Origin: a bacterium
GTDB lineage: Bacteria > Patescibacteriota > Patescibacteriia > Patescibacteriales > Patescibacteriaceae
DNA: 33,601 nucleotides
NCBI GenBank assembly: GCA_021818075.1
Contig: JAKAFD010000001.1
Span: forward strand, 1-33,601
Direction: 5' to 3'
This document shows, one piece after another, positions 5,395 to 13,165 of the stretch (within the stretch, counting starts at the first letter, position 1; each line of letters begins with the position of its first letter). The notes beneath the pieces were generated by a model. That model saw only the letters and a list, made by a program, of their open reading frames with translations. It was not told the origin of the DNA and searched no databases. The translations under genes and the position numbers were made by a program.

Positions 5395-7539
5395 TTAAAG
5401 TCCAATTTCCTTGGCGATGCTTTTTAAGGCTTTCAAACTTAAGTCCAAAAAGGCGGTTAAATTAATGTCAGCCAATTCGCACTCGGCAATTATCGCGCGG
5501 TCGCAGTTGGCGGCAAAGCCTTTGGTTTTGTATTTTTTCTCTAAGCTGGCCAATTCCACTTCGGCCAATTTTTTGTCCGGACGCACCAGCGTCGTGGCGA
5601 CAATTAAGCCGGTAACGGTTTCGGCCGCCGCCAGCAGATGCTCCAAATTACCGTTGCGTTTTTTATCAAAGTAGGCCGGGCACTGCGGCGAACCGTAAGC
5701 GTGGGAAATGATAGTATTAATTAAAAATTGGCTGGCGCCGGCATTCTTTAAAATCTCAATCGCTTTAACGCAGTGATGTTTGGGGTCGCTCTTAGTTAAT
5801 TCCCAGTCAATATCGTGCAACAGGCCGATTATTCCCCACTCCTCTTCATTTTGGCCGAAATGGCGGGCCAGCGCGCGCATTATCGCCTCGGTTTCCAAGG
5901 AGTGATATAAAGTATGGACATCGCGGATATTTTCCGCCACCAGCCGTTTGGCGTGTTTATAACTTATGCCAAGGCCACCGGAATCTTTTTTTTTATCTTC
6001 GTTTGGTTTTTCGCCCGGCGAAATTTCCACCACCGAGGCAACTTCCGTGGCCACCGGCGCCACGCCCGGCTGATAATCTTTCGGTTTCATCAGCGGAAAA
6101 ATCTGGCACTCGCGCGCCGATTTATTCATAAAAAAACTAAAAACGCGCTCGCTCATGCCATAACCGCAAGTCGGCGGCATGCCGTATTCCAAGGCTTCCA
6201 CAAAATCCTCGTCCTTGCTTTGCGCTTCCTCATCGCCGGCGTCTTTGAGTTTTTGCTGCTCTTCAAAGCGTTCCAATTGGTCAACCGGATCGTTTAATTC
6301 GCTGTAGCCGTTGCCCAGTTCCGAACCGGCAATAATCGGCTGAAAGCGCTGGGCCAAAGCCGGATTATTATCATCGCGCTTGGCTAAGGGCGACACGGTA
6401 ACCGGCACGCCGACCAAAAAGCCCGGTCCGCCGATTTGTTTGCGGCAATATTTCCAAAGATTATCAATAGCGCGGGTTAGATTAAAGCCTTTGCGGTCGT
6501 ACTCCACGCCCAATTCCTGCAATTTGGCTTCCATTTGCTCCTGACTGGCTTCCAAAATATCAATGTCGGTATATTTTAAGACTGTTTCCCGATAATCATA
6601 GCGCTCCCATGGTTTACCTAAATCAACTTCAAATTCGCCGATAGTAAATTTCAGGGTACCGAAAGTTTCTTCGGCCACGAATTTATACATTTCTTCCACT
6701 AAGGCCATACCCATCTCATAATCGGCATAGCCGTAATAAAACTCCATTTGCGTGTAGTCCTGCAAATGTTCGGCGTCCATACCTTCGTTTCTGAATTGCC
6801 GGCCGATTTCAAAAGTTTTTTCCAGTCCCGCCACCATCAGTTTTTTCTGCCACAATTCGCCCATGGAGATTCTTAAATAAACATCCATATCCAAAGCATT
6901 GTGATGTGTGATGAACGGTTTGGCGTCCGCGCCGCCGGCCGACACTTCCAGCGCCGGCGTTTCCACTTCAATAAAACCGCGAGTTTTCAAAAACGAGCGC
7001 ACCGCGTTCCAGAACTTGTCGCGCTTGATAATCATGTCTTTCACCTCCGGGTCCAGAATTATGTCCAAATATCTTTTGCGCAATCTTTCATCTTCGTTTT
7101 TTAAACCGAAATGCGCGTCGGGAATGCCGCGCAGAGTTTTGGTTAAAAGGCGCCAAGATTTGACCAGCAAACTTTTTTCGCCGGCCTGGGTAGTAAAACA
7201 AGTTCCCTCGGCTTCCAGGAAGTCGTTATTGTCAACTAATTTAGTAAAATTTTTATAAACCTCGTCGCCCAGTTCTTTTTTGTTTAAGACTAATTGCAAA
7301 CCGCCGCTCCAGTCTTCCAGGTCGGCAAAACTGATATTGCCGTGGTCGCGCAGACTGCGCAAGCGGCCGGCAATAATTATCTTATTTTGGGAAGCGCTAA
7401 GTTCCTCAAAATTTTGCAGCGCTTCGGCCACCATGGTGTCGCGATTAGTTTTGGCCGGGTAAGGATTAATGCCGGCGGCCTTAATTTGTTTTAACCGTTC
7501 CAGCCGGTCTTGCCGTTCGCTTTGTTTAGCTTTAATCAT
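5395..7539 (-). CDS. lysS: Lysyl-tRNA synthetase fused to an HD hydrolase domain
   Basis: Residues 1-510 are a class II lysyl-tRNA synthetase: OB-fold anticodon domain (about 55-135), RYLDII and the class II core, motif 2 FEIGRQFRNEGMD (about 243-255) and motif 3 near MPPTCGYGMSER (454-465), which keeps the catalytic Arg465 but differs from the common GGLGIGIDRL form. Standard enzymes end near 490-510. Here a polar linker (about 505-522, KPNEDKKKDSGG) leads into an HD-superfamily domain (about 525-714) with His546, His575-Asp576 (LLHDIDWE) and His612, and LIVATTLVRPDKK, strongly resembling stand-alone predicted HD hydrolases (COG2316 type). The fusion is continuous, with no frameshift. Why an HD hydrolase is tied to LysRS is unknown; removal of nucleotides or of mischarging by-products are guesses. 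Confidence 0.93.
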   Translation of the reverse strand: MIKAKQSERQDRLERLKQIKAAGINPYPAKTNRDTMVAEALQNFEELSASQNKIIIAGRLRSLRDHGNISFADLEDWSGGLQLVLNKKELGDEVYKNFTKLVDNNDFLEAEGTCFTTQAGEKSLLVKSWRLLTKTLRGIPDAHFGLKNEDERLRKRYLDIILDPEVKDMIIKRDKFWNAVRSFLKTRGFIEVETPALEVSAGGADAKPFITHHNALDMDVYLRISMGELWQKKLMVAGLEKTFEIGRQFRNEGMDAEHLQDYTQMEFYYGYADYEMGMALVEEMYKFVAEETFGTLKFTIGEFEVDLGKPWERYDYRETVLKYTDIDILEASQEQMEAKLQELGVEYDRKGFNLTRAIDNLWKYCRKQIGGPGFLVGVPVTVSPLAKRDDNNPALAQRFQPIIAGSELGNGYSELNDPVDQLERFEEQQKLKDAGDEEAQSKDEDFVEALEYGMPPTCGYGMSERVFSFFMNKSARECQIFPLMKPKDYQPGVAPVATEVASVVEISPGEKPNEDKKKDSGGLGISYKHAKRLVAENIRDVHTLYHSLETEAIMRALARHFGQNEEEWGIIGLLHDIDWELTKSDPKHHCVKAIEILKNAGASQFLINTIISHAYGSPQCPAYFDKKRNGNLEHLLAAAETVTGLIVATTLVRPDKKLAEVELASLEKKYKTKGFAANCDRAIIAECELADINLTAFLDLSLKALKSIAKEIGL

Positions 7540-7620
7540 ACTAAAAAATTTCCCGCTCCCCGCGGATCAGTCTTATGTGAATTATGCCATTAATTTTAAT
7601 ATATCTCGCGGCTTAAGTCA

Positions 7621-7653
7621 AAATAAAAAAGCCCCCGCTAATAAGCAGGGGGC
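7621..7653 (-). terminator. Terminator of the greA unit
   Basis: On the minus strand GCCCCC-TGCT and AGC-GGGGGC form a GC-rich hairpin with one bulged base, followed by TTTTTTATTTTG. It lies about 20 bases after the stop of the receiver-like gene. Confidence 0.88.
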
Positions 7654-7674
7654 GTTAATTTTAAATGCAGCCGG

Positions 7675-8100
7675 TTATTGAGGAGCTGTAAATCTTTTTT
7701 TAAAAACTGCTCTTAATCTGCCCAACTCTGCCAACTCACACACCCTTTGTCTAAAAATTAAAGTTGATGACGGCAAGGGAATGACTTTTATGGCATAATT
7801 ATCAAGTTCGGTAAAATGATCATTATTGTCGATGTCAGCGACAACGGCGACTGGTATGCCTTGTAATTGTGCATTATCCTCTATCATTGAAATAATATCT
7901 TGGCGATGAGCGCAAAAAGATTGATAATCAAACAATAAACATTCCGGATGCAGCTTGCCATTATTTAGTTTTGCCACAGCGTCAGCGATATTGTCACTAT
8001 AATCAATGGTATGGCCTCTCCGTTTAACATTTTCCAGTAATAAATCAATCTCTTTATTGGTTCCGTTAACCAGCGCAAAAACACAAAAAGGACTCTCCAT
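7675..8100 (-). CDS. Receiver-like (CheY-fold) protein, divergent
   Basis: 141 residues starting MESPFCVFALVNG. The ATG at 8100 is chosen over an upstream one because GAGGTG lies six bases before it and the longer version would overlap greA. The pattern resembles a response-regulator receiver domain: an initial beta strand, LLFDYQSF (about 54-61) where the phospho-acceptor Asp would lie, a strand VAVVADI (about 84-90), and IKVIPLP (about 103-109) with a Lys near the usual switch Lys. The acidic pair near the N-terminus is missing, so phosphorylation is doubtful. No output domain is present. It shares the terminator at 7621 with greA. Confidence 0.6.
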   Translation of the reverse strand: MESPFCVFALVNGTNKEIDLLLENVKRRGHTIDYSDNIADAVAKLNNGKLHPECLLFDYQSFCAHRQDIISMIEDNAQLQGIPVAVVADIDNNDHFTELDNYAIKVIPLPSSTLIFRQRVCELAELGRLRAVFKKRFTAPQ

Positions 8101-8137
8101 TTTACACCTCAAATATTTTTTTAAACAACAATTTAAT

Positions 8138-8593
8138 TTATTCAATTTTCAAAATCTTGTACTCAACTTCGCCTTTGGGTGTTACCACTTTAACTTTTTC
8201 CCCTGCCTGCCGGTTTAAAAAGGCCTCGCCGATGGGCGACTCGTTGGAAATCTTGCCCACGAGCGGATCGGCTTCGTTAAAACTGACGATTTCAAATTGG
8301 CGTTCGCGGCCGTCCGACACCACGGTAATTTTTGAACCCATGCCAACAGCGCCGCTGCCCTTGCTTTCTACCACCTTTAAATTTTTAAGTAAGTTGAAAA
8401 TTTCGCCGATGCGGCCCTCGTTAAAAGCTTGTGCTTCTTTGGCATCGGCATACTCGGCGTTCTCGCTCAAGTCCCCGAGCTCCTTGGCCGCTTCAATTCG
8501 TTCGGCGATTTCCCGCCGCTTAACCGTAGATAAATTTTCCAGTTCTTCTTTGAGTTTATTATAACCCTCGGGCGAGATAATTTGGTCGGTCAT
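8138..8593 (-). CDS. greA: Transcription elongation factor GreA
   Basis: GreA rescues backtracked RNA polymerase by stimulating cleavage of the nascent RNA. The protein has the N-terminal coiled coil (about 1-75) with the conserved acidic tip DLSENAEYADAKEAQ (about 41-55) that inserts into the secondary channel, and the C-terminal FKBP-like domain with DPLVGKISNESPIGEAFLN (about 108-126). At 151 residues it is slightly short but complete. It is first in a two-gene unit with the receiver-like protein. Confidence 0.96.
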   Translation of the reverse strand: MTDQIISPEGYNKLKEELENLSTVKRREIAERIEAAKELGDLSENAEYADAKEAQAFNEGRIGEIFNLLKNLKVVESKGSGAVGMGSKITVVSDGRERQFEIVSFNEADPLVGKISNESPIGEAFLNRQAGEKVKVVTPKGEVEYKILKIE

Positions 8594-8659
8594 AAGATAT
8601 TCATTTTTAATAGAAAATAATTGTTTGGTACAATAACACAGTTTTTAAAAAATCGCAAC

Positions 8660-10135
8660 TTAACTTTTAGCCTTTAGCCAGCAGGCGGTAAGCATTACTA
8701 TCCCCAGTCCTAGCGGATGATTTAAATAGGGCGTAAAAACATTAACCACTATCAAGGCGGTAATAATCATAACCAAACCGATGCCGTTCGGCGAATTCAG
8801 GCGCCAGGCATCGCGGATTAAATTCAGCAAAAATAATAAATAAATTAAAGCGCCGACTAAACTTAATTTCAGCCATAAATCCAACCAGCCCCATTCAAAA
8901 GCATAAGTTTCGTAAAGACCGTCGGGGTGCGTGGCCAAAACGCGCGGGTCGCTGGATTTATAAATTACGGTTGTGCCAAAGCCGCGCCCCAAAACCGGCG
9001 ACTCGCCGATTTTTTGCCAGAGCTTGGGCAAGAGCGCCCAGCGCGACGACACTGCCGCCTCATTTAAATTACTTCTTTGGCTTAACATATTCCAAGCCCC
9101 GAAGCCGGGCAGTTTAACTAAGGTGGTCATAAGCAATAAGCTGGCGATAACGCTGGCCGCAAACAATCCGATAAACTTAAACCAAACGCGCCACGGCAGT
9201 TTGGTTTTTAATAAATAAATTATTAAGCTGGCCAGCGCCGCCGCCAGCCCCACCCAAAAACTGCGCGATTGAGTGATGATAATAACCGTCAGCCCGGCAG
9301 TTACCAGCCACCATTTTAACCAAATCCCCTGTTTGTTTTTAATCGCCGCTGCCATTAAAGGCATTAGCAAACAAACAGCCAATAAGACATAAATATGCGA
9401 CTGGAAAAAAATTCGTACAAAATCCGAGCTCATACTCGTCACCTCGCCCACGCCCGTCACGCGCAGCCAGCGATATAGCCCCAAGTTTTGCCAATCGGCA
9501 AGGTGCGAAAAAAATGCCAGTGCCGCCAAAGTTTCCACGCTAAGCCAAACGACCGCGGCCGCCAGCAGCCGCACTAAATCTTGCCAATTATTTTCCCTCT
9601 CCTTGCGAAGGAGAGGGTCAGGGTGAGGTCCACCTTTTCCAAACACTTGCGCCAAGGGAAAAATCAGTGCCAAATAAAACCAGCTGTTGGCGTCTAAAAC
9701 TATGTTGGCAAAATTATTATGATTAACATAGCCGACCACTAAACCCAGCGCGACAAAGGCAAACAAAAGATAAAAATATTTGCCGTAAGGCAGGGCCAGA
9801 ACCGGCTTTATTTTTTTGGTTTTGATGATTTTAATAATCGTCTGCGCCAGCCAAACCCACAAAATAATCAGCCACAAAGCCATGCGGATAGAAATATCAA
9901 CGCCTCTGACTTCCCAAGTAAATAAATGTCCGAACGAGCCGATAAACAATTCAGCGAACGCCAGCAGTAAGCCGTATTTTATGTCCACAACCGACAACAC
10001 CAGCGCCGCCGCGGCGATAACAAAAAAACCGATGGTGTTAACAACCGGCCAGACAAATCCAAAATAAGACGCAAGTTCAACGCCCAGAATTGCCGCCAAA
10101 ATCAGCCAAAACTTTTTATCAAAAATATTTTTCAT
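8660..10135 (-). CDS. O-antigen ligase/polymerase-like membrane protein
   Basis: 491 residues with about ten hydrophobic segments and a large loop before the last ones (roughly residues 330-420, containing RSNLNEAAVSSRWALLPKLW and a GRGFGT segment), the typical layout of Wzy/WaaL-type glycan polymerases and ligases that act on lipid-linked glycans at the outer face of the membrane. Residues 168-182 (GGPHPDPLLRKERE) do not belong to the family: they are the in-frame translation of the palindromic repeat at 9591-9634, placed in a loop. Last gene of the glycosyltransferase operon, 35 bases after the GT2 gene. Polymerase versus ligase cannot be decided. Confidence 0.82.
   Translation of the reverse strand: MKNIFDKKFWLILAAILGVELASYFGFVWPVVNTIGFFVIAAAALVLSVVDIKYGLLLAFAELFIGSFGHLFTWEVRGVDISIRMALWLIILWVWLAQTIIKIIKTKKIKPVLALPYGKYFYLLFAFVALGLVVGYVNHNNFANIVLDANSWFYLALIFPLAQVFGKGGPHPDPLLRKERENNWQDLVRLLAAAVVWLSVETLAALAFFSHLADWQNLGLYRWLRVTGVGEVTSMSSDFVRIFFQSHIYVLLAVCLLMPLMAAAIKNKQGIWLKWWLVTAGLTVIIITQSRSFWVGLAAALASLIIYLLKTKLPWRVWFKFIGLFAASVIASLLLMTTLVKLPGFGAWNMLSQRSNLNEAAVSSRWALLPKLWQKIGESPVLGRGFGTTVIYKSSDPRVLATHPDGLYETYAFEWGWLDLWLKLSLVGALIYLLFLLNLIRDAWRLNSPNGIGLVMIITALIVVNVFTPYLNHPLGLGIVMLTACWLKAKS
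9591..9634. repeat. Palindromic repeat, family A, inside a gene
   Basis: CCCTCTCCTT (9595-9604) and AAGGAGAGGG (9608-9617) form a perfect ten-base stem around GCG, followed by TCAGGGTGAGG. The element lies wholly within the membrane protein gene and is read in frame as about 15 residues. Similar sequence occurs between genes at 23524-23560. Confidence 0.85.
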
Positions 10136-10140
10136 ACTTT

Positions 10141-10166
10141 CCCCCCTCCTAATTTAGGAGAGGGAG
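10141..10166. repeat. Palindromic repeat fragment, family A
   Basis: CCCTCCTAA and a matching GGAGAGGG arm lie in the 35-base gap between the GT2 gene and the membrane protein gene. This is a short version of the element at 9591. Confidence 0.55.
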
Positions 10167-10170
10167 ACGA

Positions 10171-10920
10171 TTATAAATTATGTTTTTTCTTGATTACTTC
10201 CACAGCGGCGTTGTATTTTTTCACCGCCGGCAACCAAGGCAATAATTTATAAATAAAGCTCGGCAGCCAAGCACTCATCGTGCCACCGCCCGCGACGCGA
10301 AATAAAATCATATCAATCCACACTCCCTTTTTACCTTGCGCGAGCATGGTCAGCCACAAATCCCAATCCTGCAAGCGCTTAATTTTTTCGTCAAAGCCGG
10401 GCCAATCTTTGGTTCTAATTAACGAAGTCGTATGAATATACGGCATTTGTTTTAATTTGTCCGCGTCAAAAGGAAACAAGTGAAAAGTTTTCCAGCCGAA
10501 TTTGAAAGACGAATAAGCATAAGCGGCCTCCGGGTTTTCCTTGAGCGCATCAGTAAAATATTCCAGCGCTTGTTTATCCAAAACAATATCCGCGTCGCAA
10601 AACAGCAGATACTCCCCCGTCGCCTCGCGCGCGCCGCGATTGCGCGCCGCATTGGCCCCGCCGTTAGCTTGGGTAATAAATTTAAAATTCGCCAGTTCAA
10701 CTTTTTCCAGTTCCGGATTTTCCGAAGCCAGGCGCGATTCCGGCAAAGCCAGCACCGCCAACTGTTTGGTAAAATCCGCTATCACCTCTTTAAGGTTATC
10801 CCGCGAGCCGTCATTAACCACGATTATTTCATAATCGGTAAAAGTTTGATTTAAAATGCTCGCCAAACACTTGGCCAACTTCTCAGCTTGATTATAAACA
10901 GGAATAATTATAGAAATCAT
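10171..10920 (-). CDS. Family 2 glycosyltransferase
   Basis: Transfers a sugar from a nucleotide-sugar donor to a growing glycan, at the cytoplasmic side of the membrane. MISIIIPVYNQAEKL is the classic GT2 opening; VVNDGSRD (about 35-42), ANGGANAARNRG (about 84-95), the DxD metal site CDAD (about 106-109) and the acceptor-site segment RLQDWDLW (about 178) are all visible. The start is placed at 10920: an upstream ATG at 10953 would add MPAFAGMTKEN, which is only the translation of a dispersed repeat. A Glu/Leu-rich stretch (about residues 58-78) looks like an insertion relative to the family. Middle gene of the GT4-GT2-polymerase operon. Confidence 0.93.
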   Translation of the reverse strand: MISIIIPVYNQAEKLAKCLASILNQTFTDYEIIVVNDGSRDNLKEVIADFTKQLAVLALPESRLASENPELEKVELANFKFITQANGGANAARNRGAREATGEYLLFCDADIVLDKQALEYFTDALKENPEAAYAYSSFKFGWKTFHLFPFDADKLKQMPYIHTTSLIRTKDWPGFDEKIKRLQDWDLWLTMLAQGKKGVWIDMILFRVAGGGTMSAWLPSFIYKLLPWLPAVKKYNAAVEVIKKKHNL

Positions 10921-10928
10921 ATTCTCTT

Positions 10929-10954
10929 TCGTCATGCCAGCGAAAGCTGGCATC
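10929..10954. repeat. Dispersed repeat, family B
   Basis: GTCATGCCAGCGAAAGCTGGCAT contains ATGCCAGC and GCTGGCAT arms around GAAA. It fills the gap between the GT4 and GT2 genes and supplies a false start codon for the GT2 gene. Confidence 0.75.
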
Positions 10955-10955
10955 T

Positions 10956-12041
10956 TTAACTTTTTAGAAAATCGAAGATTTTCTTAGCCTGTCCTTCCCA
11001 ATTAAAATTTTCCAGGGCGCGCTGGCGACCGGCATCGCCCAAACGATTTCTCAAGGACGGATACTTGGCCAGCTTCACTATCGCTTCGGCGATTTGCTCG
11101 GGATTGGTCGGGTCAACCAAGAGGCCGTTGATGTTGTCGGCCACGGCGTCAGCCACTCCGCCGCTCGCTCCGGCGATGACCGGTTTGCCGGCTAAACCGG
11201 CTTCCAGATAAACAATACCAAAGCCCTCCATATCGGCGCCGATTTGGCACGCCGTCATAATAAAGATATCACAAAGCTTGTACCAATTCATCTTTTCCTC
11301 GTCCTCAACCCCGGTTAAAATATGGGTTTGGCGGCCAAGCCCTAAATTGCCTATTTTAGACCTTAAATTGGCCTCCTCCTCTCCTTGCCCAATAATGACA
11401 AAAGCGAGCTCTGGGAGGCTATTTTTGGCCAAATTTAGGGCCTCCAAGGCCATATCAGCCCCTTTGCGCTTAGTTAGCCGTCCAACGGTCAAAAGGACGG
11501 TTTTTCCGGCCAAATTATAGCGTCTTTTCAGGGCCTCAATTTTGGCCTCGTCATAGACAATAGTTCCGCCCTCAATACCCGGATTAACGCAGGCTACCCT
11601 GCCTAAATCAGCCGTGGCCACGATTTTTTTGGCTTGACTGGCGGTATAGGTATTAGCGCAGATAATCTTGTCGGCTTTGTTTAAAATAGCCTTAATCAGC
11701 CAGCGCTTGCGGGTTTGCGACCAGCCCAAGCTTAAATCATAGCCGTGCAGAAAGACGCAATATTTGAATTTATAAATAAAAGACAAGAGCCAGGCCACGG
11801 TGCCGAGCGGCAAAAGATGTCCGACCAAGACATAATTGTCGGGATTCTTTTTTAATTCAGATTTCAAAACCCCAACCGCCGGCCACCATTTCAACCATGT
11901 TCTTTTTTTATCAACCAGTTTCCCGTCATTATTATCAATCACCTTAATCGGTTCGCCGAAATTTTTAACCAAATTAAAATAATAATGGCCAACGCCACCC
12001 TTAAACGGCGGATATTCCAAAGTGAGCAATAGATACCTCAT
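10956..12041 (-). CDS. Family 4 glycosyltransferase
   Basis: GT-B fold enzyme that adds a sugar to a lipid-linked or cell-surface glycan. The N-terminal domain begins LLTLEYPPFKGGVGHYYFNL, the usual GT4 acceptor-domain start with the GGVG loop; the C-terminal domain has LLTVGRLTKRKGADMALEAL (about 184-203), a GQGEEE segment, and the donor-binding EGFGIVYLEAGLAGKPVIA (about 268-286). At 361 residues the length is normal. First gene of the glycan operon; AAGGA precedes the ATG, and a minus-strand promoter lies at 12112-12140. Confidence 0.94.
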   Translation of the reverse strand: MRYLLLTLEYPPFKGGVGHYYFNLVKNFGEPIKVIDNNDGKLVDKKRTWLKWWPAVGVLKSELKKNPDNYVLVGHLLPLGTVAWLLSFIYKFKYCVFLHGYDLSLGWSQTRKRWLIKAILNKADKIICANTYTASQAKKIVATADLGRVACVNPGIEGGTIVYDEAKIEALKRRYNLAGKTVLLTVGRLTKRKGADMALEALNLAKNSLPELAFVIIGQGEEEANLRSKIGNLGLGRQTHILTGVEDEEKMNWYKLCDIFIMTACQIGADMEGFGIVYLEAGLAGKPVIAGASGGVADAVADNINGLLVDPTNPEQIAEAIVKLAKYPSLRNRLGDAGRQRALENFNWEGQAKKIFDFLKS

Positions 12042-12047
12042 AGTTCC

Positions 12048-12075
12048 TTGACAATTACCTTAAATAGTGTAATCT
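12048..12075 (+). promoter_or_regulatory. Possible promoter for 12157-12504
   Basis: A perfect TTGACA (12048-12053) lies upstream of weak -10 candidates (TAATCT at 12070, or TGTAAT at 12068 with a short spacer). The spacing is not ideal, so the exact start is uncertain. Confidence 0.45.
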
Positions 12076-12111
12076 TATGCAAAAGTTCTTTTCAAACGAA
12101 TTCTAATTAAT

Positions 12112-12140
12112 ATTATATACATTTTCAACTATTTTTGTAA
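12112..12140 (-). promoter_or_regulatory. Promoter of the glycan operon
   Basis: On the minus strand TTACAA (12140-12135) and TATAAT (12117-12112) are separated by 17 bases. Transcription would begin near 12105, about 60 bases before the GT4 start, and the promoter lies within the leader of the plus-strand gene at 12157. Confidence 0.65.
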
Positions 12141-12156
12141 TTTTATCGGGGGTATT

Positions 12157-12504
12157 ATGGCACGTGCTGAATTGGAATTTGAAGTATTGAAAGATGAGAC
12201 AGGCAGCATTAATGGTTTTAGTTTGTGCTCAAAAGCGCAAGCCGAAGCTGAATTTTTTTGTATGGATTTTCCAGATGCGGTAGCGGAAGGAAGAGCGACT
12301 ATAACACTTAATGAGGGCCAAATAATTTTTGACCACCCGAATTCCAAGTGGGGCCCCGGCAAATATGAGTTTGCTTTAAGCCCCGAGGAATATAAGGGTC
12401 TTGTTCTTGTTCTTCAAAATCCGGAAGACATTACCGTTGAAAGAATAATCGGATTTTCAATTGGATTCAAAGTAATACAAAAAGAATTTGCCACGGCATT
12501 TTAA
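12157..12504 (+). CDS. Orphan protein of unknown function, 115 aa
   Basis: I recognise no family. The protein is soluble, acidic, with no signal or membrane segment. The ATG has CGGGGGT about six bases upstream, and a clean terminator follows at 12527. It is a single-gene plus-strand unit in a region of minus-strand operons, like the cassettes at 944-2048 and 23132-24397. An alternating strand pattern (ATITLNEGQIIFDHP, about 49-63; YEFALSPEEYKGLVLVLQNPE, split by a helix) suggests an alpha/beta domain. Confidence 0.72.
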   Translation: MARAELEFEVLKDETGSINGFSLCSKAQAEAEFFCMDFPDAVAEGRATITLNEGQIIFDHPNSKWGPGKYEFALSPEEYKGLVLVLQNPEDITVERIIGFSIGFKVIQKEFATAF

Positions 12505-12526
12505 TTTTAATTGTTCTATTTCATAG

Positions 12527-12555
12527 CTCCAAGATTATTCTTGGAGTTTTTTATT
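12527..12555 (+). terminator. Terminator of 12157-12504
   Basis: CTCCAAGA (12527-12534) pairs with TCTTGGAG (12539-12546) around TTAT and is followed by TTTTTTATTT. Its T tract overlaps the stop region of the convergent lipoprotein gene at 12551. Confidence 0.9.
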
Positions 12556-13144
12556 TAATAATCTTCACATCAGCCGGCAGACTTTTTTTGATAATCGCCA
12601 AATCCTGCTCGGCATAATTATTGCCGGACAAATTAAGCGTTTTCAGATTTTTCAAGTTGCCCAGTTCATAAGGCAGGCCGGTCAGTTGGTTGTTGGCCAA
12701 ATTAAGTACCTCTAATTTGGAGAGCTGGCCGACTTCGGCGGGCACGCCCGTCATTTGATTGTTGCTGGCATTCAAAACACGCAAATTGGCCAGTTTCCTG
12801 ATTTCGGCCTGCAACGCTCCGGTCAATTTATTATTGGACACATTTAATTCAGTCAAATTGGTCTGGTTAAAAACCGAATCTGGCACCTTACTTAAGTTTT
12901 GCCCGCTTAAATTTAAAACATTGCCGCCGGTCGGTTTGGCCGCCGGGCAGGCTTCAAATTCGCAGTTCGGGCCTTTGCGGCCGACTGCCGTGCCGTCAGG
13001 ACAAATCTTGGCTTCCAGCGTGCAGGCCGTTTGCTTGCCCGTGTCCGGCGTCGCTGGCGGCGCTTGCTTGGTAATTTGCATGTTACCGATGGTGCACCCG
13101 CCTAATAAAATCACAGCGGGAATGATTAAAAATATTTTTTTCAT
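12551..13144 (-). CDS. Leucine-rich-repeat lipoprotein
   Basis: A lipoprotein signal peptide ends in a lipobox LLGGC, with Cys17 the predicted lipidated residue, so the protein should be anchored to the outer face of the membrane. A Cys-rich module follows (about 37-70, CTLEAKICPDG, GPNCEFEAC), a type I recognise from lipoproteins of this bacterial group, then about five leucine-rich repeats (about 75-190) of the LxxLxLSNNxLTGxP kind. LRRs usually mediate protein binding, so a surface adhesion or scaffold role is likely but inferred. Last gene of a four-gene minus-strand operon of membrane proteins; 21 bases after the preceding gene. Confidence 0.85.
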   Translation of the reverse strand: MKKIFLIIPAVILLGGCTIGNMQITKQAPPATPDTGKQTACTLEAKICPDGTAVGRKGPNCEFEACPAAKPTGGNVLNLSGQNLSKVPDSVFNQTNLTELNVSNNKLTGALQAEIRKLANLRVLNASNNQMTGVPAEVGQLSKLEVLNLANNQLTGLPYELGNLKNLKTLNLSGNNYAEQDLAIIKKSLPADVKIIK

Positions 13145-13165
13145 AAAATTAACTTAATTTAATTA

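Noticed and set aside
5914..7494. Several plus-strand frames opposite lysS
   Set aside because: Antisense shadows of a conserved synthetase with strong codon bias; composition rich in Arg/His/Phe is typical of reverse-strand artefacts.
7469..7681. Plus-strand frame of 70 residues in the lysS-greA gap
   Set aside because: It starts inside lysS antisense and runs through the terminator hairpin; no ribosome binding site.
10710..10760. Second in-frame repeat in the GT2 gene (Glu/Leu-rich insertion)
   Set aside because: The stretch looks inserted relative to the family, but no other nucleotide copy was found in the window, so it is noted only in the gene entry.
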